Below, one piece after another: positions 11,462 to 23,330 of a stretch of 64,000 bases of DNA. Origin of the DNA: Takakia lepidozioides (lineage: Eukaryota > Streptophyta > Takakiopsida > Takakiales > Takakiaceae); the NCBI GenBank assembly GCA_030704615.1, contig CM060732.1, forward strand, positions 8,432,001-8,496,000, written 5' to 3'. The position numbers and the translations under genes are program-made. Position 1 is the first letter of the stretch, and each line of letters opens with the position of its first letter. Under the pieces are notes generated by a model. That model was not told the origin of the DNA. It saw only the letters and a list, made by a program, of their open reading frames with translations, and did no database searches.

Positions 11462-13469
11462 CTCGAGAAAGATCACCTCGAGTCTGAGAGTGCCAGGTTC
11501 GAGTTAGTTATAGCACTTGTGATCATGAGAAGCGGTTCAGCCTAGAGTGCAGGGATCCGTGCATGAGCCTATCCAAAGCGGATAGGGTGCAAAGGCGAAC
11601 AGGTGTTACAGGTTGGAGATGATATGATCGACTCCAGGTATTTCTGCCCAAAACTAGTTGTTGTGGGTAGATGAGGAGCAGCCGAATAGAGGAGCTGCGA
11701 GGATGCTACATGCGGGTCGCAACCTATTGGAGCTTCAGCTCCAAGCTCATGAAGAGGTATGCGTGAAGAGAGGGCTGGTCCGTCTTGTGTGAAAATCAGT
11801 GCTTTGTGGAGCATGTTGAATTGGGAAATTCAATCTGAAACCCCAGCAGTGTAGGAGCTCTTGGAGTGGCAAGAGCGAGGCTGGAAGGGAAGCAGTGAGG
11901 CGCCCTGGAGCCAGGGGATATGCATGAGAAGTGCAGGTGCGCCAAGTTTGTAAAGGTGTGTACTTTCAGATTCGTTTTTGTGAGCTTCATGAAGAAATGG
12001 AGCTTGTTGGGCAGCATATTGCTTGCTTGTTGAGTTTGGGGTGCCTCTGGTGGGCCGTGAGAACCCATGAGCAGATCTGGTGGCTCCGCAGAAGCCATAG
12101 CTCGTCGACAGCAGGTGCAGAAGCAAACCCCAGCTTGGGGAGAGTTCGGGAACGTCCGGGAACGCGTGGAGTCGCCCGAGAACATGTGGGAACTCGTGGT
12201 GAGTACCTGGGAATGCAGGGGAACCGTGGTCGTGGCCGTGATGGGCCGTGGGGCCGGTATCACGAGAAACCATGAGCCCAACTGTGGCTGTTGACCGAGG
12301 CCGTTGACCGTGACCGTGGGGAGTTGTGGCACGGACACCACGGGAGGGCACGTTGACCGGCTCGTGGGAATGGCGGGCCGTGGTCGGAGGCCGTAAGGGA
12401 TCGTGGCCGTGATACCCCATCACGGGGTATCACGGGGCAGCCCGTGGCCAGCGAGCGCCTAGGACGGGCCGTGAGAAGTCGTGGCGTTGAGGGCCACGGA
12501 AGGCCACGGACAGACAGAGTGAAGGAAAAAAAAAAAAAAAAAAAAAAAAAACACTCGTGTCATGGGACCTTGATGGGGAGGCTGGGCTCTGAAAAACAAC
12601 AGTTTTGAGCTAGTCGATCTGGCAAAAAAGTCAGAATTGCCTCCCTGTTGTGTTTTAACAAAGGGGGTTACCTCCCTGCAGGTAATCTTTTGGGGTTTTC
12701 AGTACCAGTTCTTAAGTATGGGGGAGACCAGCCTGCAGGTAATTCCTTTGGACAGAATGTTGTTGGGGCCTATATGTACCTCCATTTGCTCCATTTTTTA
12801 ACCTTCAGCGAATGGCGTGGTTTCCTGAGGTGGTTCCATTCTGAGGAATGGCTGGTGGACATAAGGAGGCACTGGCGGACCCTGTGGAGGCTTGCATGGG
12901 GCCTTGGAGGCCAAGTTTCATAAGCTCGTGGAGGGCGTTTGAGGAGTGTCTACCGGATGTTTCTCATGGTCATGCAAGTGAGAGAAGAGAGGAAAAAAAA
13001 AGTGTTGGGATGAGGGCATGTTGGGGATAGGCATTGCTTTAGCTTCCCTTCCTCGTAGCTTTCCATCTTCTCTGTAGGTTGAGACCTTTCCGTAGGTGGA
13101 GGCAAGAGTCAGTCCGGGTTTGGGCTGGGGTGTCCTTGCAAGAGCGACACTGTGGAGTTGTTTTTGGTATGGGGGAGTTGTTGTTTTCATTCTTGTGTTT
13201 GGATCACCTCCACACCTGCATGCTTGATTGTGTGCCATGTTAGCTTTGTGTGGGCGCTTGTTTTTATAGGTGGTTGACTCGGGCTTGATCGCCGATCCAA
13301 CCCAAGATCATGCTGTCGCTGGTGAGAGGCTGGATTGATGACCAGTCAGACAATCTTTGTTTCTCCTGTGGTGAGGTTGGAGGTGATGACCAGCCAACCA
13401 TAGGAGTGCATGCGGTGGATGCAGGTGCAGGTGCAGGCTATATTAGGGACCTAGTATTCCAAACCATAA
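11462..13469. other. Retroelement nest interior, no gene recognised
   Basis: No coding domain was recognised. From about 12,090 to 12,510 the sequence is a degenerate GC-rich array of CGTGG and GGCCGTG words, which explains the long spurious frames on both strands. An A26 run at 12,526-12,551 looks like the tail of a retroposed sequence, but its 5' end could not be defined. The rest (11,462-12,080 and 12,560-13,469) is unique-looking DNA with no convincing frame. Confidence 0.5.
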
Positions 13470-14190
13470 GCCGCAACAGGTTGTCGTGCGCATACATATC
13501 GCTACACAACTACATCGCTGTCCAAAACCACACAACACATGTGCACACCAAACACTAGTTTATCACTAGTGCATCACTAGTGCACCACTAGGCTGCCACT
13601 AGACAACCGCTAGTCACCACTAGTGCAGCCTCTAGTCCACCACTAGGTTGTCACTAGTCCATCACAATGATAAAGAAAGGAATGATACAAGCACACAAGC
13701 TCTCTCAAACTCACATGCTTGCACATGAAAACATCACTCATATATTAAGTCGAGCCAAGTGCACCCCACGCCATGGGGAATCCACACTACGACGCCATAG
13801 CTAGACGCGGTGAGGCTCAACTCGAGAAAAATGAGCCCACCGCGATCTGCCGTGAAGATAATAATGTCAGGTGCCCAAACATATATTGGCCCCTAGATTG
13901 ACACTTGGGTCAATCCCAAATGTCAATATATAGAAGCTAGCTATTTCCTAGCTAACTTCACACTAGTGGTAAAATAACTTGACAGCTGTCGCGCGCATAC
14001 ATATCGCTACACAACTACATCGCTGTCCAAAACCACACAACACATGTGCACACCAAACACTAGTCTATCACTAGTGCACCACTAGTGCACCACTAGGCTT
14101 CCACTAGACAACCGCTAGTCACCACTAGTGCAGCCACTAGTCCAACGCCACTAGCCACCACTAGTGCAGCCACTAGTCCATCACAATCGC
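13470..14190 (-). repeat. Inverted LTR-like repeat inside CACTAGT arrays
   Basis: The 317-bp copy of the LTR-like repeat (13,668-13,984, minus) is flanked by a direct repeat. On each side is a segment reading GCGCATACATATCGCTACAC, followed by a short tandem array of CACTAGTG/CCACTAG words (13,550-13,667 and 14,060-14,190). The mirror-image arrangement occurs on the plus strand at 27,130-27,783. It probably forms the 3' end of the minus-strand gypsy copy. Confidence 0.7.
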
Positions 14191-14445
14191 CCCCCTAGCT
14201 GGCGCTTAGGTCCCTCTAAGTCCAGGTAGCCACAAGATGTGATAGTGGCCATAGCCTCACTAAGTCCTCCACCACTGTCCCTACTACACTCAAACTCGAT
14301 AGATCAAGAGGCCGGGTACAAGAGTTGCCCCATCTTTAGTCGTCGTCTTGCAACCTGTGAACTTGAGCCTGAGATCTTGGGTATTGACTCCTGTGAGCTT
14401 GGCCTCCCATATCTTGTTAGCTGCCACTAGTCATATCCACTACCA

Positions 14446-15471
14446 CTATCCCAAGCAGTGTGGACATAACCAATCTCCATCAGGAACCCTATCAAGAGGT
14501 GGTGTCAAGCATCCCATGTGCCAACCTCTTGAGCATCAATCACACACCAGCATAGTGGCGGCACCACGAGCATGCCCACATAGGATGCAACGCAATCCTC
14601 CAGGTACCACTGCAAGGTTGGGATCTATCATCCCATCCACATGTGGAAGGTGACATGGCGCACAATTACGCACATGGTCCTTCCATACCATGCCATCTCG
14701 ACCCTCCAGAATCAACAATCCAAAAGGCAACACCTCCCTGACCCTTAGAATCACACGTCCTGCTGTGACATCCAAGGTCGTAGGCGCTGTCTGCTGTAGA
14801 TACACATAGTCCCCAGGGTGGAAACGCCAAACACCTGGCCGATATCCCCCTCCACGTATAGTGGCATACCTCAATGTGTCTCGGTGTTGGGCAATAGCAA
14901 GATTCTCAAAAGCCATAGGCATGACTCTCTTGAACAACTCTACCCACTGGGCACATGCTTGTGTCCACACATCCGGATCATCAAGGTTGAGGACTACTGC
15001 AGCCTCCGTGTGAATAGATGCATGCAAATCCGGCTCTCGGCCAAAGAAAAGTAAATATGGTGAGAAGGAGGCAAGTGATGCTTGCTTGCTAAACCTGTAG
15101 CCCATAGCTAACCAAGGTACCTGAAGATCCCAATCTCCTAGGTGTCCCTTTTGCAAGCCATACTTGCGCAAACCCCTCTTCACTGTCTGAACCACTCTCT
15201 CTGCCAAGCCATCGGCCTCAGGACGATCCCGAGAAGTGGTACGGTGGTCTATCAAGGCTTTATCACACAAAGCCTGAAACTCCCCCAAGAACTCTCTCCC
15301 TTGGTCCGTGAGTACCTCAGCTGGAGCACCGAATCGGCTAAGCACACGATCCAGGAATGCATACGCAGCCCTCTCACTAGCCTTGTCAGGCAATGGAATC
15401 AACTCAATCCACTTGGAGAAGTGCTCCACCATCACCAACCCATATCTGTGGTGGCGCATCGTCAGTGGCAA
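14446..15471 (-). pseudogene. Ty3/gypsy integrase with C-terminal PHD finger (minus copy)
   Basis: The frame starts inside the integrase core (HHRYGLVMVEHFSKWIEL), with the second catalytic Asp in VLTDQGREF and the Glu in DGLAERVVQTVKRGL. A long C-terminal region follows (FHPGDYVYLQQTAP) and then G-L-I-L-E-G-R-D-G. The end is a PHD-type zinc finger: C-x2-C (CILCG), C-x2-C after one in-frame stop (VCD-stop-CSRGW), W-H-x2-C, then W-L-C-x2-C, ending at 14,446. The first catalytic Asp region is replaced by a foreign patch at 15,472-15,580. The plus copy ends the same way. Most plant gypsy integrases end plainly or in a chromodomain, so a PHD finger is unusual. Confidence 0.85.
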
Positions 15472-15580
15472 CGACCATCAAAACTGAAAGCGCGCTTGGT
15501 TGCTCGTGGATTTCAACAGCGCGAAGGGGAGGACTTTGAGGAAACCTATGCCCCGGTTGTCAAGACTCCACATGTAGCCC
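15472..15580 (+). mobile_element. Ty1/copia RT patch inside integrase
   Basis: On the plus strand this short segment encodes K-A-R-L-V-A-R-G-F-x-Q then GEDFEETYAPVV, the conserved start of Ty1/copia reverse transcriptase. It lies in opposite orientation to the surrounding Ty3 integrase and replaces the region of its first catalytic Asp. Only about 100 bp of copia sequence is present. Confidence 0.8.
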
Positions 15581-15868
15581 AATCCCATGATGGATAAAGG
15601 ATGCAATTGGTAGGGGCGTTGAATGAAGCACGCACCTTGTCATACACCATGCACCTAGCCACAAACTGTTGCACCTCTGTGTGCATACCACGCCACCAAT
15701 ACTGCCCCTACAGTAAACTATGAGTGCGTCGCACTCCAAAATGCCCCAATTCCTCATGGGCATGCCGCACTAACCGTGCACGTTGTGTTGGGTGAGGCAC
15801 CATCCTCACCCGACCATCCTCCCACACTCGAAGCAGGTGTATCCCCTCCCACTTGAACCTCTTGGCTC
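15581..15868 (-). pseudogene. Ty3/gypsy integrase zinc-binding region
   Basis: Leftward frames give AKRFKWEGIHLLRVW, then RLVRHAHEELGHFGVRRTHSLL, then GQYWWRGMHTEVQQFVARC. This is the HHCC zinc-binding domain that precedes the integrase core (H-x4-H-like, WWRGM, C-x2-C degraded). The same sequence occurs on the plus strand at 24.4-24.67 kb. It is cut at 15,868 by the left end of the TIR transposon, exactly where the plus copy reads continuously. Confidence 0.8.
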
Positions 15869-16471
15869 CCTGGGGGGTGCACTCTTTATAAAATGTCCGT
15901 ATCACGTGCGTTCGCCGCCTAATAAAAAAACCCCATGTATACGGGTCCTTGGATCATTTATACCCCCTCTGTACATACATTTTGAAGATTATAAAACCCC
16001 CTCCTGTAAATATATAGAAATTTGTAATTTTTTAAAAATACCCCCTTCTGTATGTATATAAAATCTAATAAAAAAATTAAAAAAATTGTTTGCCCTCGAT
16101 AAAACTTGTTGTGGAATCTCACTTTGAACAATAATCAGATGCCGAGAGGAAAGGGACATTGTCAATGCCCTATGTGCAAGAGGCCTGAAGAAAGTTTCTA
16201 TTTTCTGATATGCAGTCCTGGGTATTTCATCAGAGAGTGACCCTCTTGAAGACCAAGACCTAGTCACTGCACCTCTGTTCATCAACTAGGACAGTTTCTG
16301 AACTTGTTCTATAGTTTCAACCTTCGCAATGTCCAATTATGTTCAAAACCTACTGTTGAGAATTCCTCTCCAAAAAGAGATGTCGTGCGCCTTTGCTGCC
16401 ACTGTTGGAGTCCAACCTGACTCGCAGTTGACAGAGTTCAATACATTCAATTAGATGACAAGCATTTCATT

Positions 16472-17515
16472 TCACCAATACTCCCCACAAGAACAAACAC
16501 CATTTTGGAAGTGGTGAAAGCGGTTTGCATCCCGTACAACAATCTCTTGCTTAGCTATCTTTGAGATGAATTTGGTGGCTGTGTGGCAATCACCACACAT
16601 CCGAAGATTCTTGATGATCCCCAAAGACATCCCCAGAGGGTGTGTTGATAAGCCCAAAAACAATGGCCAGCTTCTCATTGTGGTGGCAAAGAGACGATTC
16701 TTTAAGCTCTTCCTCAACATCATGCAATGCAAAGTGGGGGCTTCACCCCTTTGCACATCATTTGCTCATAGGTCTCCAAAGCCTCCATCCCGCACCCTTG
16801 CTGTGCGTATCCTGCAATCATCGCACTCCACAACAGCACATCTCGTTCAGCCATACCGTCGAACACTCCCTTCATACATGTGTGTTCAGAATGACATTAT
16901 ATACAATTGCAGATCTAACAATGTCGCCATGGACCTCTTTGCCCTTTTCCAAAGCTGACAGACTTACACACGCATTGCAAATGTACACAAACGTGATGTG
17001 GCCGGGCTTCACCCCTTCCCCCATCATTTGATCATAGGTCTCCAAAGCCTCCATACCACGTCCCTGCTGTGCATACCCTGCAAGCATCGCACTCCACGAC
17101 ACCACATCTCGTTCAGCCATGGAAACTCCCTTCGCATCATTAATGCACCCACATTTGGCATACAAGTCCACCAGGGGAGTGTTCAGAATGACATCTGGTA
17201 CAATTCCAGCTTTGACAATGTCACCATGGACCTCTTTCCCCTTTTCCAGAGCTCCCAGGCTTGCACACGCATTGCATCCTGCTAACATTATATTCCACGT
17301 GATCAAAGATCGTTGAGGCATTCTGTTGAACACTTGATGAGCATCAATGATGCTCCCGCACATAACATACATGTTGACAAGGGTGTTGAGAAGAAAAACA
17401 TTTGACGTGAATCCACTTTGGATGATGTGAGTATGCACCTGTTTTCCAACTTCCAGACCAGTGTTGGACTGGTATCAAGTTTTTTACATACCAGACTGGT
17501 CCTGGTACCAGGCAT
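16472..17515 (-). pseudogene. PPR-DYW fragment captured by transposon
   Basis: 17,515-16,756 encodes several PPR motifs: VFLLNTLVNMYVMCGSI, then ITWNIMLAGCNAC, then A-E-R-D-V-V-S-W-S-A-M-L-A-G-Y, repeated twice. 16,756-16,472 encodes a DYW deaminase-like end: [29 protein letters not shown] and CSCGEYW. An HNE motif lies in another frame just upstream, so a frameshift near 16,640 separates the zinc ligands. Such proteins edit organellar RNA. Other frames show stops in the linker. It lies between the TIRs beside transposase sequence, so it is captured host sequence rather than a working gene. GEYW at the end replaces the usual DYW. Confidence 0.85.
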
Positions 17516-17563
17516 ATCACAAAACTTTCATACCAGTCTGGTCTCTATAATGGTGGAGGTTGT

Positions 17564-19365
17564 TTACAGGTCGAGTGTGCAACGGGGGAGATATATACGG
17601 ACTCCATGATTAGGACTTCATCCACAATGGGAAAAAATTGGTAAATCCCTTGGACAGTGCATCACGGACTTTGGTGTTGGGTGATGAGGTTGCTACATTG
17701 AATCATGTGTTATTGGTCTACCATTCATTTTCAGTGGACAAGCATGGACTTCGGGAATGTGATATCAAAAGAGAAGATCGACAGAATTGGGTAGCACCTC
17801 AACGACTGGCATCTCGGAAGGTGCAAGCTTGTTTGAGGGAGTTACAATCAACTGTGAATCATCAAAGAGAGAAGACCAAAGGTACTGAAATTTACCTATA
17901 CATCATTTCATGCTACATCGACATTTTTTTGTCTCCTCACATGTCATTGTGTGAGAGGGTACAATCTGCTGCGAAGGTATCATTTTTTTTCAGATTGTGG
18001 AAGTTGTGGCTATTCCAGCACGAGGTGTATAATCTGAAATCCTTCTTCATTAGCAGGGAAGCATACTTGGATTTACAAATTTCATGCCACTACGTGGTTC
18101 TACTTATCAAATTGTTCAAGGATAAATTTAATCATGTGCAAGTTCCTTTGAGCCTTGTTGGTTCAGTGAAATATTCTTCAGCAAAGTGGGAGGTATGTCA
18201 CGGAATGAGAGGACATATGACGGGTGTGATTTGATTGAGAGTACGGGAGCATTAACACGCATATCCGAGTTCGAGGCGAATCCAAAAGGACCCAAGTTCT
18301 CAAGAGCTCACAAGAAACAAGAACGCATATGGTCTTCTTTGGAGAAGAAGCCAGGTATCCCCCTTGCTGATTTGTCCGACTTTTCTACTGTCCAATCGGA
18401 TGATTGCATTGTGGAGGCTTTGAAAACTGGATTTCTAGAAGCGCAACTTTTATGCCATAAACTTGGGATGAAACCAAACAAAACAACAAACTTGGATTGG
18501 TGGAATGAGCCATGGACAATTGAGAGACAAATGGAGGTCGAGCTATTCAAAAGCATGGAAGAGGAGGGTGATGATGTCAATGCCATAGATTCTATTTGTC
18601 CTCTTAATGCAGACACACATATTCAAAATGAGGTCGTGGAAGATGAATTGGTGTGCGGGCCTTCGAATTCAATGGAGGATGTTTTGAGCCAACCTTTGGA
18701 TGATCATGCGGAAGAGGTACTTGCTCAAAGTGAATTGAGACATACTCTGGATGTTGTCATTGATGAGTTTGAACAAGAGAAAGATGGATTGAAGACAGTG
18801 GTTCCATTTGTCAAAGTAGACGGGAAGACCATATTCAAAAGCACTTTGGTTAGCCAACTCAATGGCAACCCTACTCTATCCAAGGATAGATTGACACGAG
18901 TAAGAAGTGCATCGATGTTGTTTTGCCGAGAAAACAAACCAACTACCAGCAACAAAGCCACGAGCTTGGGATTGGGTTCGGATTGTGCTGTATTTTTTGT
19001 TGATGGGGAGACTGCGATCCAAACTACAAACAGGAAAGGTAGACCAGGGAAAACCTGCAGAGGAGCATCCAAAGGCACTTGGTATTTGGGCAGGGTTCAA
19101 AGAATGCGGAAGAAAATCAATAAGCGGTTTGTAGAATGTAGGGATTCTGTTGATTTATTGGAGCATCCTTCTCATATGGAGATTGGGTTAGCATGGTACC
19201 AAAAAATTCGAGGAGGGGTCTATACGTACGATTTGACGGATAACATGATGGTTGATTTGGATTCCATTATCGCGTTAGCATGTTTAAAGTACAATGTCAA
19301 GTCAAACACATATGTTCTTGATGCAAATGACTGAAAAATCTTCGACAACTTTATCAAAGGCAAAT
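17564..19365 (+). pseudogene. Transposase C-terminal half (copy 1)
   Basis: It is nearly identical to 55,724-57,511, from the VNPLDSASRTLVLGDEVA stretch to the C-terminus (SNTYVLDAND). Differences include about 33 extra bases near 17,600, a T8 run where copy 2 has T10 (keeping frame here), loss of about 7 bp near 18,166 beside the C-E-I-F-F-S segment, and TGA at 19,332 where copy 2 has CGA. The catalytic N-terminal two-thirds is absent. Strong similarity with the 10.3-kb element indicates a recent common source. Confidence 0.85.
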
Positions 19366-19670
19366 AATTTTTTAATTAATTTGTTAGATTTTATTATGTT
19401 TTAAATGAATAAATTCGATATAATATAAAAACATACATATACATATTGGAGGGTTATTTTTAATGATGAAAAATGAGAATATACATACAGAAGGGGGTAC
19501 TTCTCGAAAATTGTAAATTTTTGTATATTTACAGGAGGGGATTTTATAATCTTTAAAAAGTATGTACAGAGGGGGTATAAATTATCCAAGGACCCGTATA
19601 CAGGGGTTTTTTTTTATTAGGCGACGAACGCACGTGATACGCACAGTTTATAATGAGTGCACCCCCCGGG

Positions 19671-19775
19671 CATGTGAGACATCCCACAGTTAGGGCATAT
19701 TTTGACCCACACCTTGGCTCACTCTACAGACCCGTGATAAAAGCCGTGGAATGTGTCAGGTGTGAGATGGCAGAG
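19671..19775 (+). pseudogene. Integrase HHCC fragment, other orientation
   Basis: About 35 codons read G-H-V-R-H-P-T, then YRPVIKAVECVRCEMA. This has the spacing of a retroviral-type integrase zinc-binding domain (H, H, then C-x2-C). It lies between the right TIR and minus-strand protease. It differs from the family's own HHCC domain, so it comes from another gypsy element. The match is short. Confidence 0.4.
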
Positions 19776-20000
19776 CCGTGGAAAAAGCCGGTTTCTCTTC
19801 TAGTGTCTGGAAAGGACACGGCTCCATATCCGCCTCTGTGAGGCCCAAGCCTGCAATAGCAGCTTTGCCAAGCATCAGTGGCTGAGCTCCCGAGTCCAAC
19901 AAGACTCGCAGTGGCCGGTAGCTCTTGCCAGCCGGTCCACTCAAACAGAAAATGTCACCCTGGTTGTCTAACATGACAACTCCAGATGTCATATGGCGCG
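19756..20000 (-). pseudogene. Ty3/gypsy aspartic protease (minus copy)
   Basis: The translation has the strand LRVLLDSGAQPLMLGKAA, with the DSGA active-site motif of retropepsins, followed by a G-L-G-L strand. The N-terminal side contains a D-x-Q-G-D-I-F segment. It follows gag (20.0-22.2 kb) in the correct order on the minus strand. The RT that should come next is missing and replaced by the 19.67-19.77 kb scrap and the TIR transposon. Confidence 0.75.
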
Positions 20001-22212
20001 TTCAATGGCTGGCCTAGCTGGCAGCTCCGCCAACCTGGCAGCTGCAGCTTGCCATGGCACCGCCGTGGCAGTCTTGACCCTCAAATCCGAGGCTCCCTCT
20101 GGCACTACACCTCCCATTATCTCCGCAGGAGATGAAGTAACCTCCCCACTCTCACAGAGTATAGCTGCCAGCCTAAACACTTCAGCTGGTCTTACTCCCG
20201 GCGTTACAATCATGGTAGCCGAGAACAATGGAGCCTGACACACAGATGTGACCGCCCCAAGTAGCCGTAGCCTTGGCAGCACTAGGTAGTGGTTTTGCCC
20301 GTGTAGCTCGCCCTAATGGCACAGTAACCTCCGCCTCGGTAGCAGTCGGGCAAGAACTAGGTGCCATGGATGGCGTTGACACTGTCTCCGCCAATGTGAA
20401 TGACTGAGGAAGCCTAGCCTCACGACTTGCCTCCCCTCGTTGTGGATCCAACTCCACCTCTGCACCTCATGGCTCAGGAATTTGTGCTGCTCCTCGAGTC
20501 ACGGCAGCAGCAGACTTCACCTGCACTAGTGGTAGTGCTGCCCCGCACATAGTGGTAGTGGTAGTGGTAGTGCTCCCCTACACTAGTGGTAGTGGTGCCC
20601 CACCCATAGCGGTAGTGGTAGTGGCACCCCTCACTAGTGGTAGTGGTGCCCCACACATAGTGGTAGTGGTGCCCCTCATTAGTAGTAGTGCTGCCCCGCA
20701 CATAAATCCCATGCCTCCCATATCTCCTCCCTCAGGAGCAGGAGGTGGACCATCCGGCCTGGGAGCTGGTACCACATGAGTTGTGGCCATGGCAGCAAGC
20801 CTCTGCTCTAGCTGTTGAAGCCGGTTGGCCATGCCTTGGTCAATAGCCTGACCTCCATGTCATTGGCCATGCTGAGCTTGCCCTTGGCCTGCACCTCGTG
20901 CGTGACCACCTCGTCCTCTTTGAGCTACTCCATTTCGCCCCCGGCCACCATTGTTCCGTTGGAACTGGCTTGGCCGCAACTCAGGATGCAAGTTATAGCA
21001 TTGGCCATTGCCCACACTTGCCACAATGCCCACACTGCAACTGTGTAGGCTGTGCCTGTGCTGGCCATTTGTCTCCCTCTGGGCAATCCTTCTTGACATG
21101 GGGTCCTCCACATGTCCAACATACCACATCCGTCCGTTGTTTGGCCTGCAAATGAAGGGAGAGACCCCTGCATCTGAGGTCCTCTCTGTCCTTCCCTGGG
21201 CTTCACCTGAGCCCCCTTGTTGCCTTGAGCACGTTGGGGTAGTGGCTGGCTAGGAGCACCACTACCCCGTGGTGTCTCCTTAGCAAATCCCACCATGACC
21301 ACTTGTTCCTCCACCAAGTTGAGCTCTATCCGCTCTGCCAGCAAAAACACATTTGCTAAGGTGGGTTGGGCCGCTTGTAGGAGAGTTGCATCCCGCACCC
21401 TTCTCCTCAGCTCCTTGTCCAATATCCCATACTAGAATTGGACTACCTGAGCCTCCGTAACCCCTTGGGTTGCATTTATTAAGCGCCTCATATGAGTGAA
21501 AACCTCCCTCAAGCTCTCAGTAGGCTTCCGTTGGAAGTCTTGCAAGCTCCTCAACTTCTCTGTCCTCACCCCTTCGTAGTTCCTTCTCAACTCTTCAAAA
21601 AACTCCACAACTGGGTTGAAGGCAGGAACGAGTATGGTGCTAATGCAACAGTAGCTTGGGTGGACGTCCCAGCCTTTGTACCACTAGTCCCACTACTGCT
21701 TGTGGAAGCTGCCGGTGTGGCTGCTGCATTTGTCCCTCTAGTGCCTCTAGTGATGGAAACATAGTTGGGTGACCAGTACATCCTCCACTCCTCGATCTCA
21801 ACATCTTGCCCCCGCCTAAACTCATGGTAATCATCCATGGGCGGCCCCTCAAGGTGCTGAAACAGCCCATTCCATGCCATGAAAGGCGTAAACAATTGTG
21901 GATTGCGCATTTGCTGCAAGTCATACCAACTATCAAACTCTTGGATAAAGTCATCCAACTCGATGGTGCCACAACCCCAAAGTACCTTCGTGGCCTCTTG
22001 GTAGCTCCATACATCTCCTCCATTATGTCCCACAACAATGGCAAGGAAGTAACTTGTACTGTTGGCGTGAACCGTCCTGATTCAGAGTCGGAATCAGAAC
22101 CTTCATTGGAAGACACAGGAGGTGAAGGTGGCCTAAACCGCACACCTCGTCTTGTGTACCCACTAGTGTCGCTAGTGCTTGTACCGGCACTTTCCCGAGC
22201 AACTCGTGGCAC
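20001..22212 (-). pseudogene. Ty3/gypsy gag (minus copy)
   Basis: The start at 22,212 is MPRVARESAGTSTSDTSG. A gag core follows (MIFIQEFDSWY region near 21,950, then ESLREVFTHMRRLI at about 21,500 and LDKELRRRVRDATLL). A zinc knuckle C-x2-C-x3-H-x4-C lies near 21,120 (CWTCGGPHVKKDC). The distal part is disrupted by a TAGTGG minisatellite. Frames shift several times. The element's plus-strand partner begins at about 22,226, almost back to back with this start codon. Confidence 0.7.
20525..20705. repeat. TAGTGG minisatellite in gag
   Basis: These are degenerate tandem copies of a motif around AGTGGTAGTGGTGCCCC. They produce long artificial frames rich in Val or Tyr-His on either strand. The same CACTAGTGG word occurs in arrays beside the LTR-like repeats. 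Confidence 0.85.
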
Positions 22213-22225
22213 CTCCTTATCAAGA

Positions 22226-23330
22226 GAGGAGGAGAGTGCAGGGATTGCACCAGAACCACCTCAGTTGTCACCATTGGATACCACACCGATTGTGTGGCAG
22301 TATCCGGATGAAGGCATTTGCCTTCTGGACTTGTTTGGCGGGATCAGCACCGGATTGGCTGTTGTGCTACAGGAAGGTGTACGAGTTCGGCGTTACCTAT
22401 GTGTGAAGAGGGATGAGACTTCACAATTTGCCATGTTTCTCAGTTGGTGCAACAGTACCCTGAGTTGTTGCCGGTGTCTGCAGTTCATAGATACCAGCAG
22501 GCCTTCCCAGCAGACATTTCATTGTTGGGGGCGCACGATTTGGAGCGGGTTGGCTCCATTGATTTGGTAGTGACAGGTTGGCCCTGCCAAGGGCATTCAT
22601 GAGCCGGGCATGGCAATGGATTGCGAGACTCGAAGTTGGGTCTATTTTGGGAGATGGTGCGGGTTTTACGCCACTTATAGCTTCATCAAGCTGTATCTCC
22701 AGCATACATCTTGGAGAATGTGCCACTGTTGGGCGATTCTCGGGCCAGGGTGATGGCCAGTGTGTATCAAGTCCGGTCGTGGCTTGGGTCAGCAGTGTTG
22801 CTGGATGTAGCTGCAGTGGGGTCACAGGCTCATCGTCCACGGTTATGGTGGACTAACTTGATGCCACCTGCACTGCTCAAGCGTGCATTTGATGGGGTGC
22901 AGCGGCCAGCACATCTCACAATGGATAGCATTTTGGACACAAGGAGGCAGTCTCAGCATGTGAGACACGATGACCGTTCGCCTTTGGCAGTGGTCAACAA
23001 GGTGGGTCAACCACGAGCAGCACTACCTATACTGCTCAGCTTTCCTGGATCATATGCTTTTCGGGATAGTGGACTTGGCCTCTTGATGGATGCTCAGTTG
23101 CTGCAGTTAGTAGGGCCTAATGCCGATGAGCGCGAGCGGGCTATGGGTTTTTCCACTGGGACCACGGCGGTGCCTTCTCTTTCTGAGGCATCACATCGTC
23201 AGGTGTTGGGACAAGCGATGGATCTCAATTGCTTGACTTGGATTATCAGCTTGGCTATGGCTGAGCAGCCCACAATGCGGAGTACACTTCCCTCAATAAT
23301 CTCTCTACCTACCGAGACAATACAGGCAGT
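22226..23330 (+). pseudogene. DNMT3/DRM-like cytosine-5 methyltransferase in Ty3/gypsy pol
   Basis: The conserved motifs of C5 cytosine methyltransferases appear in order. Motif I is LLDLFGGISTGL (22,322-22,357). Motif IV is GWPCQGHS with the catalytic Pro-Cys (22,576-22,599). Motif VI is ILENVP (about 22,708-22,725). Motif VIII-like is QAHRPRLWWTN (from 22,825). The RERAMGF segment and a motif X-like RQVLGQAMD lie near 23,198. The AHRPRLWWTN and RERAMGF patterns resemble DNMT3-type domains. One frameshift near 22,435, a TGA at 22,600 (likely from CGA) and a TAG near 22,680 show that this copy is dead. It lies directly upstream of RT in the same direction. Retrotransposon-borne DNMTs are known from dinoflagellates and charophytes; this looks like a land-plant example. 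Confidence 0.88.

Larger units (their letters stand above)
15869..19670. mobile_element. 3.8-kb TIR transposon with captured PPR sequence
   Basis: The left end reads CCTGGGGGGTGCACTC and the right end, reverse-complemented, CCCGGGGGGTGCACTC. The inverted repeats extend about 180 bp inward (ACGTGCGTTCG, TATACGGGTCCTTGG, ACCCCCTCTGTACATAC and more). The right TIR is nearly the same as that of the 10.3-kb element ending at 57,813. Inside are a PPR-DYW fragment (minus) and the 3' half of the transposase (plus). The 8-bp flanks (CTTGGCTC and CATGTGAG) do not match, so one side may have been rearranged. It would be non-autonomous. Confidence 0.8.

Noticed and set aside
11569-12423. Overlapping long frames on both strands
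   Set aside because: They arise from GC-rich CGTGG repeats; no domain and no consistent frame.
15861-19678. 8-bp target duplication for the 3.8-kb TIR element
   Set aside because: CTTGGCTC and CATGTGAG do not match, so no duplication is claimed.
20525-20832. Long Val-rich and Tyr/His-rich frames
   Set aside because: They are products of the TAGTGG minisatellite on both strands.
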